Assembly: GCF_029223525.1 (NCBI RefSeq)
Contig: NZ_JARHTQ010000012.1
Span: forward strand, 166,672 to 230,671
DNA from: Streptantibioticus ferralitis
GTDB taxonomy: Bacteria > Actinomycetota > Actinomycetes > Streptomycetales > Streptomycetaceae
Reading direction: 5' to 3'
DNA: 64,000 nt
Below are positions 1-7,881 of this stretch, piece after piece. Every line of letters starts with the position of its first letter. The first letter of the stretch is position 1. The position numbers and the translations under genes were made by a program. Below the pieces are notes generated by a model that was given only the letters and a program-made list of their open reading frames with translations, was not told the DNA's origin and ran no database searches.

Positions 1-1
1 G

Positions 2-61
2 GGCGGCGAGCCCATCGACCCGCTGCCCTGGCTCACCGAGCACGGTCTGGACCCCCGCTGA
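2..61 (+). CDS. C-terminal end of a probable M23-type peptidase (partial)
   Basis: Only the last 19 codons before a TGA are inside the window; the gene begins upstream. The visible tail contains DPLPWL followed shortly by the stop. Secreted M23 (LytM-like) peptidoglycan peptidases of actinomycetes commonly end in a similar P-x-x-WL segment, which is the only basis for the name. It converges on pcrA, with 73 bases between the two stop codons. The reading frame is clear; the family call is weak. Confidence 0.4.
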   Translation, partial: GGEPIDPLPWLTEHGLDPR

Positions 62-134
62 ACGGCCCCAAGGGCGCAGGCGCAGCCCAGGCGGGGCCCC
101 AGTGGGGGTCCGGGAGCGAAGTCCCGAGGTATGC

Positions 135-2573
135 CTAGAGCTTCTCGACCGGCGCGTACCGCAGCAGCAGCCGCTTCGGCTTCTCCTCGCCGAAGTCGAC
201 CGTGGCCTCGGCGTTGTCCCCGCTGCCCTTGACGGCGACCACCGTGCCGAGCCCGAACGAGTCATGCGTGACCCGGTCACCGACCGTCAGCGCGACGACC
301 TGCCGTTCCTTCGCCCGCCGGGTGGCGAAGCCGGAGGGACCTGCCTTGGCCCCCAGCCCACCACCGCGGCCGGCGCCCAGGGCCGCGGAGGCGGCGGACA
401 CCGACGGCGCCGAACCACCCGTCCGCTTCCACTCGATGAGCTTGTCCGGGATCTCCTCCAGGAACCGCGACGGCGGGTTGTACGACGGCTGGCCCCAGGC
501 GCTGCGCATCGCGGACCGCGTCACATACAGCCGCTCGCGGGCACGGGTGATGCCGACGTACGCCAGCCGCCGCTCCTCCTCCAGCTCCTTGGTCTGGCCG
601 AGCGCGCGCATGTGCGGGAAGACGCCGTCCTCCATGCCGGTCAGGAACACCACCGGGAATTCCAGCCCCTTGGCGGTGTGCAGCGTCATCAGCGTGATCA
701 CGCCGCCGTTGTCCTCCTCGTCCGGGATCTGGTCCGAGTCGGCGACCAGCGCGACCTGCTCGAGGAAGTCCGAGAGCACACCCTCCGGCTGCTCCTGCTC
801 GAACTCCAGGGCCACCGCGGCGAGTTCCTGGAGGTTCTCGATCCGGGTCTCGTCCTGCGGATCGGACGAGGCCTGCAACTCGGCGAGATAGCCGGTCTGC
901 TCCAGCACGGCCTCCAGTACGGTCGCGGGTCCGGCACCGGACTCCACGATCGTCCGCAGCTCCTCCATCAGCTCGTTGAACCGCCGGACGGCGTTGGCGG
1001 AGCGGGCCGCCATGCCGTACGCGTCGTCGACCCGGCGCAGCGCCTGCGGGAACGTGATCTTCTCGCGCAGCGCCAGCGCGTCGATCATCGCCTCCGCGCG
1101 CTCGCCGATGCCGCGCTTGGGCACGTTGAGGATCCGGCGCAGCGGAACGCTGTCCTCCGGATTGGCCAGGACCCGCAGGTACGCCAGTACGTCCCGGACC
1201 TCCTTGCGCTCGTAGAAGCGCACACCGCCGACGACCTTGTACGGCAGGCCGACCCGGATGAAGATCTCTTCGAAGACACGGGATTGGGCGTTGGTCCGGT
1301 AGAAAACCGCCACATCGGAGGGTTTGGCATCGCCCGCGTCGCTGAGGCGGTCTATCTCCTCGGCGACGAACTGCGCCTCGTCGTGCTCGGTGTCGGCGAC
1401 ATAGCCGGTGATCACCGGTCCGGCGCCCGCCTCGGTCCACAGGTTCTTCGGGCGACGGCTGGTGTTGCGCTCGATGACGGCGTTGGCGGCGGTCAGGATG
1501 GTCTGCGTGGAGCGGTAGTTCTGCTCCAGCAGGATCGTGGTCGCCGTCGGGTAGTCCTCCTCGAACTGGAGGATGTTGCGGATCGTCGCACCCCGGAACG
1601 CGTAGATCGACTGGTCCGCGTCACCCACGACGCACAGCTCGGCGGTGTCCTCGCCGGTGCCGACCAGCTCGCGCACCAGCGTGTACTGCGCGTGGTTGGT
1701 GTCCTGGTACTCGTCCACCAGCACGTGCCGGAAGCGCCGCCGGTAGTGCTCGGAGACGTCAGGGAACGCCTGGAGCAGGTGGACGGTGGTCATGATGATG
1801 TCGTCGAAGTCCAGCGCGTTGGCCTCGCGCAGCCGCGCCTGGTAGAGCGCGTAGGCCTCGGCCAGCTTCTTCTCGAAGGGGTTCTCCGCCTGGGCGGCGA
1901 ACCCCTCCTCGTCGATCAGCTCGTTCTTCAGGTTCGAGACCTTGGCGCTGAACGACTTCGGCGGGAACTGCTTGGGGTCCAGGTCGAGATCGCGGCACAC
2001 CAGCGCCATCAGGCGCTTGGAGTCGGCGGCGTCGTAGATCGAGAAGCTGGAGGTGAAGCCGAGCTTCTTGGACTCGCGGCGCAGGATGCGCACACACGCG
2101 CTGTGGAAGGTGGAGACCCACATCGCGGCGGACCGCGGTCCCACCAGCTGCTCCACCCGCTCCTTCATCTCGCCCGCGGCCTTGTTGGTGAACGTGATCG
2201 CGAGGATCTGGCCGGGGTGGACATTGCGCGCCGCGAGCAGGTGCGCGATGCGGTGGGTCAGTACTCGGGTCTTGCCCGAGCCCGCACCGGCGACGATGAG
2301 CAAGGGGGAGCCGGAGTGGACGACGGCGGCGCGCTGCTGCTCGTTCAGCCCCTCCAGCAGAGCCGCGGGGTCGACGACGGGCCGCGCGGCACCATCCCGG
2401 TAGTGCGTGTCGCGCAGCGTGCCGAGGGCGTGCGGCGGCGCGTCGAACCGGCCGCCGAACAGATCGTCCGGCAGGTCTTCCGGTCCGTGCTCGTCCGGCG
2501 GCGGAGGGTGTTCCTCGCTCGGCTCCGTGGAGCCCATGTCGGCCAGGAAACTGTCATCGAAGAGGCTGCTCAT
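135..2573 (-). CDS. pcrA: ATP-dependent DNA helicase PcrA/UvrD
   Basis: Superfamily 1A 3'-5' DNA helicase of 812 residues, expected to act in nucleotide excision repair and in removing RecA or stalled polymerase from DNA. The Walker A motif AGAGSGKT is at residues 95-102 and the Walker B/motif II VDEYQD at 286-291. Motif III (DQSIYAFRGA), the Q-motif (LNEQQ) and the C-terminal motifs (TLHTAKGLEF, YVGITRARERL) are all present. The first 70 residues are acidic and Pro-rich and precede the helicase core, as in other actinobacterial PcrA. The last 50 residues form the Tudor-like tail that binds RNA polymerase in this family. Length is normal and the frame is intact. It is monocistronic and convergent with the upstream peptidase. 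Confidence 0.97.
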   Translation of the reverse strand: MSSLFDDSFLADMGSTEPSEEHPPPPDEHGPEDLPDDLFGGRFDAPPHALGTLRDTHYRDGAARPVVDPAALLEGLNEQQRAAVVHSGSPLLIVAGAGSGKTRVLTHRIAHLLAARNVHPGQILAITFTNKAAGEMKERVEQLVGPRSAAMWVSTFHSACVRILRRESKKLGFTSSFSIYDAADSKRLMALVCRDLDLDPKQFPPKSFSAKVSNLKNELIDEEGFAAQAENPFEKKLAEAYALYQARLREANALDFDDIIMTTVHLLQAFPDVSEHYRRRFRHVLVDEYQDTNHAQYTLVRELVGTGEDTAELCVVGDADQSIYAFRGATIRNILQFEEDYPTATTILLEQNYRSTQTILTAANAVIERNTSRRPKNLWTEAGAGPVITGYVADTEHDEAQFVAEEIDRLSDAGDAKPSDVAVFYRTNAQSRVFEEIFIRVGLPYKVVGGVRFYERKEVRDVLAYLRVLANPEDSVPLRRILNVPKRGIGERAEAMIDALALREKITFPQALRRVDDAYGMAARSANAVRRFNELMEELRTIVESGAGPATVLEAVLEQTGYLAELQASSDPQDETRIENLQELAAVALEFEQEQPEGVLSDFLEQVALVADSDQIPDEEDNGGVITLMTLHTAKGLEFPVVFLTGMEDGVFPHMRALGQTKELEEERRLAYVGITRARERLYVTRSAMRSAWGQPSYNPPSRFLEEIPDKLIEWKRTGGSAPSVSAASAALGAGRGGGLGAKAGPSGFATRRAKERQVVALTVGDRVTHDSFGLGTVVAVKGSGDNAEATVDFGEEKPKRLLLRYAPVEKL

Positions 2574-2699
2574 CGTCCACCGAGTCTAGGCCGCCGCACT
2601 GACAGCCCGGGCCGGGTCCGCCGAACGCACCCGCGGCGCGCCGGAAGTGAGGTCGCCCACAGGATCACGGAATGGTTGCGGACAAAACTCGCCACGGGC

Positions 2700-2729
2700 T
2701 TCACACCAGCCACACACGTTCGCTAGCGT
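2700..2729 (+). promoter_or_regulatory. Candidate promoter of the riboswitch / NlpC-P60 transcript
   Basis: TTCACA at 2700-2705 and TAGCGT at 2724-2729 are separated by 18 bases, which fits a vegetative (HrdB-type) promoter. Transcription would start near 2736, just ahead of the riboswitch. The hexamers are imperfect, so the call rests on position and spacing. Confidence 0.4.
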
Positions 2730-2775
2730 GCTCGACCAGGCGTCCGTCCCCCAGCTCGGCGACCGTGCCGAAACG

Positions 2776-2914
2776 TACGCCTCCGCTGAGTCCGGCCTGG
2801 CCGGAACCGGGGACCCACCCGCACCAACTGGGGTGAATCGGCGCGTGCGTACGTGCACATGCCGTAGGGCAACCTTCCGACCGCCCGAACCCGACAGCTA
2901 ACCCGGTAAGCGGT
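2776..2914 (+). promoter_or_regulatory. Cyclic di-AMP riboswitch (ydaO/yuaA type)
   Basis: The leader contains the conserved ydaO-class blocks in order: a GGGGACCCA block near 2809, GGGGTGAATC near 2830, GTAGGGCAACC near 2865, then CCGAACCCGACAGCTAACC with GGTAAGCGG at the 3' end. The last segment can pair with CCGCTGAG near 2783 to close the fold. This class binds c-di-AMP and usually switches expression off. In actinomycetes it commonly precedes cell-wall hydrolase genes, as here, where the ribosome site follows within a few bases of its 3' end. Motif order and spacing make the call strong; exact boundaries are approximate. Confidence 0.92.
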
Positions 2915-2935
2915 CCACGGAAGGAGCGCCCCGCG

Positions 2936-4099
2936 TTGGCGTCGCATCGCAAGCCCCGCAAACCGCTGACCCTTGCCCTGGCGACACCGGGCACGCGTTC
3001 GGCCATAGGTCTGACCTCGGCCGCGCTCGCCACCGTCACCCTGCTGAGCGAAACGGCCTCGGCCGCCCCCGCGCAGCCCGCCGCACAGCCGTCGATCGCC
3101 GACGTGCAGCGGCAGGTGGACCAGCTCAACCACGACGCCGAGGTCGCCACCATGAAGTACGACCAGGCGCAGCAGAACACGGAAGCGCAGCGCAAGAAGG
3201 CGGACGCGCTGCTCGCCCAACTCGCGAGCGGGGCCAGCAAGCTCAACGAGACCCGGCGCACCCTCGGGCAGTACGCCGCGGCCCAGTACCGCACCGGCGG
3301 ACTCGGCAAGACCGCGCAGTTCTTCCTGGCCACCGACCCGCAGCAGTACTTCGACCAGTCGCACCTGATGAACCGCGCTTCCGGCAAGGAGCAGCAGGTA
3401 CTGGCGGATTACGAGACCCAGCAGGCGCAGGCCGCCAAGCAGCGCGGAACGGCGGCGAAGACCCTGCAGTCGCTCACCGACTCGCAGCAGCAGTTGGCGG
3501 CCGACAAGGAAACCGTCCAGAAGAAGCTCACCCAGGCTCAGAACCTGCTCAACAGCCTCAACGCCCAGCAGAAGGCGCGGCTGGCGGCGCTGCAGAAGCA
3601 GAAGGAAGAGCAGGCGCGCCAGGAGGCGGAGCGGCTCGCCGCCGCCCAGCGGCAGAAGCAACAGCAGCAACAACAGGCGCAGGGCTCGGGGTCGTCCAGC
3701 GGCTCGGGTTCATCGAGCGGTTCGGGGTCGTCCAGCGGCGGGTCGTACGCGGCCAAGGCGGCGCAGGCGATCGCGTTCGCCAAGGCGCAGCTCGGCAAGC
3801 CGTACGTGTGGGGGGCGACCGGGCCCAACTCCTACGACTGCTCCGGCCTCACCCAGGCCGCCTGGTCCGCCGCCGGGGTCTCCCTCCCCCGGACCACCTG
3901 GGACCAGGTCAACGCCGGGCAGCGCGTCTCGATCTCCGATCTTCAGCCCGGCGATCTGGTCTTCTACTACAGCGACATCAGCCATGTCGCGATGTACATC
4001 GGCAACGGCCAGATGATCCAGGCTCCGCACACGGGAGCCGTCATCGACATTCAGCCCGTTACCGAAATGCCCATTTACGGGGCTACGCGCCCCGCATAG
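2936..4099 (+). CDS. Secreted NlpC/P60 peptidoglycan endopeptidase
   Basis: A 387-residue secreted D,L-endopeptidase predicted to cut the peptide stems of peptidoglycan. It starts at TTG, ten bases after GGAAGGAG; no better start fits the MASHRK opening shared with its paralogue at 5120. An export signal ends near residue 45 (TASA). A long Gln/Ala-rich coiled coil (about 50-240) follows, then a Gly/Ser linker made of repeats, then the NlpC/P60 domain (about 270-387). The catalytic triad is visible: Cys302 in DCSGL, His350 in ISHVAMYIG and His365 in APHTG. It lies directly behind the c-di-AMP riboswitch, so expression is probably tied to c-di-AMP and osmotic or wall stress. Confidence 0.93.
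   Translation: MASHRKPRKPLTLALATPGTRSAIGLTSAALATVTLLSETASAAPAQPAAQPSIADVQRQVDQLNHDAEVATMKYDQAQQNTEAQRKKADALLAQLASGASKLNETRRTLGQYAAAQYRTGGLGKTAQFFLATDPQQYFDQSHLMNRASGKEQQVLADYETQQAQAAKQRGTAAKTLQSLTDSQQQLAADKETVQKKLTQAQNLLNSLNAQQKARLAALQKQKEEQARQEAERLAAAQRQKQQQQQQAQGSGSSSGSGSSSGSGSSSGGSYAAKAAQAIAFAKAQLGKPYVWGATGPNSYDCSGLTQAAWSAAGVSLPRTTWDQVNAGQRVSISDLQPGDLVFYYSDISHVAMYIGNGQMIQAPHTGAVIDIQPVTEMPIYGATRPA
3683..3736 (+). repeat. Three 18-bp tandem repeats encoding a Gly/Ser linker
   Basis: Three consecutive 18-base units differ at only a few positions and encode repeated GSGSSS. They form the flexible linker between the coiled coil and the catalytic domain of the NlpC/P60 protein. The units are in frame, so copy-number changes would alter linker length without a frameshift. 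Confidence 0.85.
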
Positions 4100-4112
4100 T
4101 GAGGGGGGGTTT

Positions 4113-4134
4113 GTCCGGGGCCCCGCCCCCGGAC
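4113..4134 (+). terminator. Hairpin after the NlpC/P60 gene
   Basis: GTCCGGGG at 4113-4120 pairs perfectly with CCCCGGAC at 4127-4134 across a six-base loop, 13 bases after the stop codon. There is no T-tract, as is usual for actinomycete terminators. It is also the first of a series of GC-rich hairpins in this spacer. Confidence 0.55.
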
Positions 4135-4449
4135 CCCTCTGGGGGCTGCGCCCCCCCGTTTCGGGGGCTGCGCCCCCCGGCACCTGTTCGGGGGGGCTGC
4201 GCCCCGGCCACTTCTCGGGGGCTTCACGTCCTGCAGCCTGACGGGCTGGTTCGAGGGCCCCGCCGCTTCTGGGGGCTCCGCCCCCTGGCCCCCGTTCGGG
4301 GGCTGCGCCTCCTGGCCCCCATTGCGGGGTTCGCGCCGCAGCAATGCTGCGGGTTCGGGGGCCCGGCGCCCCTGGGGCTGGGCCCCCTGATCCCTCTTCC
4401 GGGGGCTACGTCCCTCGGAAGGGCTCGCGTCCTCGCCTCCCCTGTGGGG
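4135..4449. repeat. Gene-free spacer filled with GC-rich palindromes
   Basis: About 315 bases between two convergent genes hold at least five copies of a short palindrome of the form GGGGGCTgCGCCCCC (near 4141, 4161, 4192, 4269 and 4296), each followed by a CCCC-rich link. Each can form a hairpin. Similar units occur near 16.9 and 51.8 kb. Reading frames across the stretch are low-complexity and have no ribosome sites, so I see no gene here. Confidence 0.7.
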
Positions 4450-4803
4450 TTACGTCCACAGGACGGCGATGAAGATGTTGGCCGTGGTCAGGGCGCCGAC
4501 CGTGGTGACGAGGCTCTTTTCCACCTTCTCCTCGTCGCGCTTGACGTAGACCAAGCCGAGGATCACCACCAGCAGCGCCAGCTTGATGCCGATCTTGATG
4601 GTGTTCACGTGGTGGTGCTGGGCCTCGTTGAGGCCCACCAGCACGATGCCGGTGACGAGCATGGTCAGCGCACCGTGCAGCATCGCGGGGACCATCCGCG
4701 CCTCGCCACGGCCCATCGCCTTCATCTGGGTCAGGAAGCCGCCGAGCAGCGCGGCGATGCCGATGATGTGCAGGCCGACGAAGAGATGAATCAGCACGTC
4801 CAT
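4450..4803 (-). CDS. Small integral membrane protein of unknown function
   Basis: A protein of 117 residues with four hydrophobic segments, roughly residues 3-23, 40-58, 68-85 and 96-115. A charged loop (KRDEEK) lies between the third and fourth. A His-rich patch (QHHHV) sits near the start of the third segment. I start it at the ATG at 4803 because the hydrophobic helix begins right after it; an in-frame ATG at 4827 would add eight residues. No family function is recognised. It converges on the NlpC/P60 gene and is divergent from the second NlpC/P60 gene, with no operon partner. Confidence 0.7.
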   Translation of the reverse strand: MDVLIHLFVGLHIIGIAALLGGFLTQMKAMGRGEARMVPAMLHGALTMLVTGIVLVGLNEAQHHHVNTIKIGIKLALLVVILGLVYVKRDEEKVEKSLVTTVGALTTANIFIAVLWT

Positions 4804-5119
4804 GGCCGTGAGCCTAATCTCGGCCATAGCACCCGCACTCACCCGGGGGCGCCCCAATCACCGCATCGATCGCCGCCGCCCGCGAAGCATGTCGCACGCA
4901 TAAAGGCGGTGATCGCCTTCGATCAACGCATGATCGTTTGACGCCAGTCCCGATCCATGCGCCGCATCTCCGTAACCACCCGGTCTAGCGTCCCTCAGCA
5001 GAACCGAAGCGCTCCCTCGGCCACTCGTTCGTGAACCGCCGGGACATGCCCTGGGAGACGAGGGGACAAGTGCGCCCTCTCAACGAGTGCGCCCTCGCGG
5101 AGACGGAGAAGTTTGCCCC
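4804..5119. other. Divergent intergenic region, no gene seen
   Basis: The 316 bases between the membrane protein and the second NlpC/P60 gene must hold both promoters. A TAGCGT hexamer at 4986-4991 resembles the -10 box ahead of the first NlpC/P60 gene, but I find no matching -35. No ydaO-type blocks are present, so the second hydrolase gene lacks the riboswitch of the first. Confidence 0.5.
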
Positions 5120-6145
5120 GTGGCCTCGCACCGAAAACCCAAGCAGCGCGCCCTCACCGGAGCCACCGCCCGCACCGCCGCGACGTTCGTGATCGCGGGA
5201 GCGGCATCGGCCACCGCCTTCACCGACACCGGCCACGCGGACCCGAAACCCGCCCCGGACCAGGTCAAGTCGCAAGTGGACGCGCTCTACCAGCAGGCCG
5301 AGCAGGCCACCCAGAAGTACGACGCCGTCAAGGCGCTGGCCGACTCCGCGCGCACCCAGCTCACGTCGTTGCAGGACCAACTGGCCCGCCGCACCCAGGA
5401 GATCAACAAGTCGCGGGACCGTCTCGGCTCGGTCGCCGCCGCCCAGTACCGCTCCGGCGAGCCCGACCCCGCCATGCGGCTGATGCTCTCCTCCCGGCCC
5501 GACCAGTACCTCGAACGGGCCAGCATGCTGCAGCAGGTGGGCACCAACCAGGCGGCTACCCTCGGCGGCCTCACCACCCAGGAACGGCAGGCGCAGGCAC
5601 TCCGCGACCAAGCGGGCCGCAGGCTCACGCTACTTGAGGCCAGCGAGCGTGAACTCGCCACCGCCAAGGAGGCGGTGACATCCGAGCTCGACCATGCCCG
5701 CGATCTCCTCGGCCAACTCACCGGGAGCCAGGACACCGCGCCGCACGCCCCCGCACCAGCCCCCGGCACCGCCCACCCGCAGGTCCAGGCCCCCAACTCC
5801 CGGGCCGCCCAAGCGGTCTCCTTCGCCCACGCGCAACTCGGCAAGCCGTACGTGTGGGGCGCGACCGGGCCCAACTCCTACGACTGCTCAGGCCTCACCC
5901 AGGCCGCCTGGTCCGCCGCCGGAGTCTCCCTCCCCCGGACCACCTACAGCCAGATCAACTCCGGCGCCCGCGTTCCGGCGAGTCAACTCCAGCCTGGCGA
6001 CCTCGTGTTCTTCTACTCAAGCGTCAGCCATGTCGGCCTCTACATCGGTGACGGGCAGATGATCCACGCCCCGCACCCGGGCGCACCCGTCCGCATCTCC
6101 CCGGTCGCCGAGATGCCGTTCGCCGGGGCGACGCGCCCCGCCTGA
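5120..6145 (+). CDS. Secreted NlpC/P60 peptidoglycan endopeptidase, paralogue
   Basis: A 341-residue relative of the protein at 2936-4099 with the same layout: export signal, coiled coil (about 40-200), short Pro/Ala linker and a C-terminal NlpC/P60 domain. The catalytic residues are Cys256 (DCSGL), His304 (VSHVGLYIG) and His319 (APHPG). I start it at GTG 5120 because this aligns with the start of the paralogue and follows a GGAG; upstream in-frame codons would add 11 unlikely residues. The catalytic domains are nearly identical over long stretches. The Gly/Ser repeat linker is replaced by Pro and Ala. No riboswitch precedes it, so the two enzymes are probably regulated differently. Confidence 0.92.
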   Translation: MASHRKPKQRALTGATARTAATFVIAGAASATAFTDTGHADPKPAPDQVKSQVDALYQQAEQATQKYDAVKALADSARTQLTSLQDQLARRTQEINKSRDRLGSVAAAQYRSGEPDPAMRLMLSSRPDQYLERASMLQQVGTNQAATLGGLTTQERQAQALRDQAGRRLTLLEASERELATAKEAVTSELDHARDLLGQLTGSQDTAPHAPAPAPGTAHPQVQAPNSRAAQAVSFAHAQLGKPYVWGATGPNSYDCSGLTQAAWSAAGVSLPRTTYSQINSGARVPASQLQPGDLVFFYSSVSHVGLYIGDGQMIHAPHPGAPVRISPVAEMPFAGATRPA

Positions 6146-6204
6146 GTACAACGAATTGCCGGGCGGCTCTCTGCGGGGTGCGGGGCGCACTCCGACGCCT
6201 GGGG

Positions 6205-6456
6205 TCAGGTGGGTTGCGCTGCCGCGAAGGATATGAACTCCGCCCAGGCGGCGGCCGTGAAGGACAGTTGGGGTCCGGTCTTGTCCTTCGAGTCCCGGAC
6301 ATGGACGGTGTCTTGGAGGCAGGCGGCGACCTCGACGCAGTTGCCACCCTCCGAATCGCTGTAGCTGGACTTGTGCCAGGAGATGGCGACTTCGACGCAG
6401 TTCGCGCCTTGGTCGTCGCTGTAGCTGGACTTGAACCATGCCAGCTCGGTGCTCAT
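6205..6456 (-). CDS. DUF397 protein with a duplicated motif
   Basis: An 83-residue protein of the DUF397 family, small Streptomyces proteins usually encoded next to a WhiJ-like regulator. The signature W-x-KSSYS-x5-GxNCVEVA appears twice, near residues 7-24 and 27-45. A single copy of the family's VRDSK and C-terminal W-x-x-F segments follows. Its ATG overlaps the stop of the upstream helix-turn-helix gene (ATGA), indicating translational coupling. In related loci this protein is thought to modulate the partner regulator; that role is inferred here from context. Confidence 0.88.
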   Translation of the reverse strand: MSTELAWFKSSYSDDQGANCVEVAISWHKSSYSDSEGGNCVEVAACLQDTVHVRDSKDKTGPQLSFTAAAWAEFISFAAAQPT

Positions 6457-7271
6457 AGCTCCTCCGCCGCCTTCTCGATGAACCGCGCCGACTCCTCAGC
6501 GCTGAGCGCCTGCATGCGGATCATGCCATGCCGCTGAGCTAGTGCACTGATCCGCTCCGGGTCAGCGTGCAGCATGCTCGTCTCCTGTCCTTCCACCAAC
6601 GCGTAGCGGTCGTGTTCGACGGTCTCCAGCAGCACCAGCGAACCGCTGAGCCCGGCGTAGGCGCCTCGGCCGACAGGCAGCACCTGGATGGAGACGTTGC
6701 GCAACTCGCCGACTTCCAGCAGCCGGTTCAACTGCCGCCTCATTACCTCCGGACCGCCCACCAACGTGCGGAGCGCGGCCTCGTAAATCACGAATCCGAA
6801 TGCCATCTTGGGCTTGTCTCGCAGCTTCTCCTGGCGCTGCATCCGGGCTGCCACACGTTCCGCGAGGGTCTCGTCATCCAGCGGCGGGCAACTGTCACTC
6901 ATCAGCTCCCGGGCGTACTCCTCTGTCTGCAACAGGCCCGGGATCAACAAGGGTTCGAACGAGTAAAAGGCGATCGCTTCGCTCTCCAGTTGCATGAAGG
7001 CCAGCGTCCGCGCAGGAAACCGCTCCGGCTTCAAATACTCCCGTGCCGCGAGCAGAAGCCCCTGTGCCCCGCACATCTCGTCGGCGACCTCCAGGAGTCG
7101 GAGGCTGGGCCTCCGACGACCCTGTTCCATGGACTTGACGCTCTCGTACTCGTAGCCCGCCGTCTCGCCGAGGCTCTCGCGGCTCACGCCCGCGCGAATG
7201 CGCCACAGCTTGACCTGGTTGCCGCAGTAGCGCCAGGCCATCGGCGGCTGAGCCGCCGTCCCGTTCGTCAC
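6453..7271 (-). CDS. Helix-turn-helix regulator with DUF5753 domain (WhiJ-like)
   Basis: A 272-residue protein with an N-terminal XRE-type helix-turn-helix (about 18-75; SRESLGETAGYEYESVKSME). It is followed by the DUF5753 domain (about 90-270), which includes the family motifs EAIAFYSFEPLLIPGLLQTEEYAR and EAALRTLVGG. The GTG start follows a GGGAGGCGGGA ribosome site. It is translationally coupled to the DUF397 gene and divergent from an anti-sigma-type ATPase gene. That trio recurs many times in Streptomyces genomes and in some cases affects development or antibiotic production. The target genes cannot be read from the sequence. Confidence 0.88.
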   Translation of the reverse strand: MTNGTAAQPPMAWRYCGNQVKLWRIRAGVSRESLGETAGYEYESVKSMEQGRRRPSLRLLEVADEMCGAQGLLLAAREYLKPERFPARTLAFMQLESEAIAFYSFEPLLIPGLLQTEEYARELMSDSCPPLDDETLAERVAARMQRQEKLRDKPKMAFGFVIYEAALRTLVGGPEVMRRQLNRLLEVGELRNVSIQVLPVGRGAYAGLSGSLVLLETVEHDRYALVEGQETSMLHADPERISALAQRHGMIRMQALSAEESARFIEKAAEEL

Positions 7272-7285
7272 CGTCCCGCCTCCCC

Positions 7286-7330
7286 TGTCACGTGACGGGT
7301 ACAGCAGCGCTCCGTACCCGTACCGTCACT
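7286..7330. promoter_or_regulatory. Candidate operator between divergent regulator and ATPase genes
   Basis: GTGACGGGTAC near 7292 and GTACCCGT-ACC-GTCAC near 7313 form an inverted repeat with a three-base bulge, in the 94-bp space between the two divergent starts. It overlaps where the promoters should be and could be bound by the helix-turn-helix protein. This is inferred from symmetry and position only. Confidence 0.35.
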
Positions 7331-7365
7331 CCAAACGCTATTCCCCGCGCAGCACGGTATGACCC

Positions 7366-7764
7366 GTGAACGACATTGAACGGCGCTTTCCGCGCCATCC
7401 GCGCAGCGTGGGGAGGGCCCGAACATGGCTGCGGGAGCAGGTCAGTTCGTGGCGGATTCCGGATGAGACCGCGGAGACCGCCGTCCTACTTCTGAGCGAG
7501 CTGATGACGAACGCCTGCCGCCACGCGCACGTCTCGCCGGGGCGGCAGATCGGTGCCCGCTGCGCGCTGCACGAGGGCGCGCTCCGCGTCGAGGTCTCGG
7601 ACGCCAGCAGCGAGTGGCCGAAGCTCACCAGCGCGTCGGCGGAGGACGAGTCCGGCCGGGGTATGGCGCTGGTCGCCGAGTTGGCCACGTCCTGGGACGT
7701 ACGGCCCCGCCCGTACGGGATCGGCAAAACGGTGTGGTTCGAGCTGTCGGTGAAGTACGGGTAA
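7366..7764 (+). CDS. Anti-sigma factor-type ATP-binding protein (RsbW/HATPase fold)
   Basis: A 132-residue protein with a GHKL-type ATPase fold of the RsbW/SpoIIAB class. It shows the N box (LLLSELMTNACRHA, about residues 40-53) and a G-box region (DESGRGMALVAELA, about 88-101). The usual role is to bind and phosphorylate an anti-anti-sigma factor or to hold a sigma factor. The GTG start has no clear ribosome site and may be translated from a short leader. It is divergent from the WhiJ-like regulator and is the third member of that conserved trio. Confidence 0.85.
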   Translation: MNDIERRFPRHPRSVGRARTWLREQVSSWRIPDETAETAVLLLSELMTNACRHAHVSPGRQIGARCALHEGALRVEVSDASSEWPKLTSASAEDESGRGMALVAELATSWDVRPRPYGIGKTVWFELSVKYG

Positions 7765-7881
7765 AGCGGCGCCCGCTCCCTGGGAGTCGGATTCCGTCGC
7801 GGTACCCGGGATAATGTCGGATCTGTTCAGAGTACGGCGCCTGGATGGATCCGCCCCCGGGCGGCGGAACACGATGCGGCC

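Noticed and set aside
102..2726. Long open frame antisense to pcrA (874 codons)
   Set aside because: It mirrors the pcrA codons on the other strand. It has no ribosome site, and pcrA shows a complete set of helicase motifs with normal third-position bias.
4135..4449. CRISPR array, because of repeated short palindromes
   Set aside because: Units vary in sequence and spacing, spacers are nearly absent and there are no cas genes.
4804..5119. Second c-di-AMP riboswitch ahead of the second NlpC/P60 gene
   Set aside because: None of the conserved ydaO blocks seen before the first gene is present.
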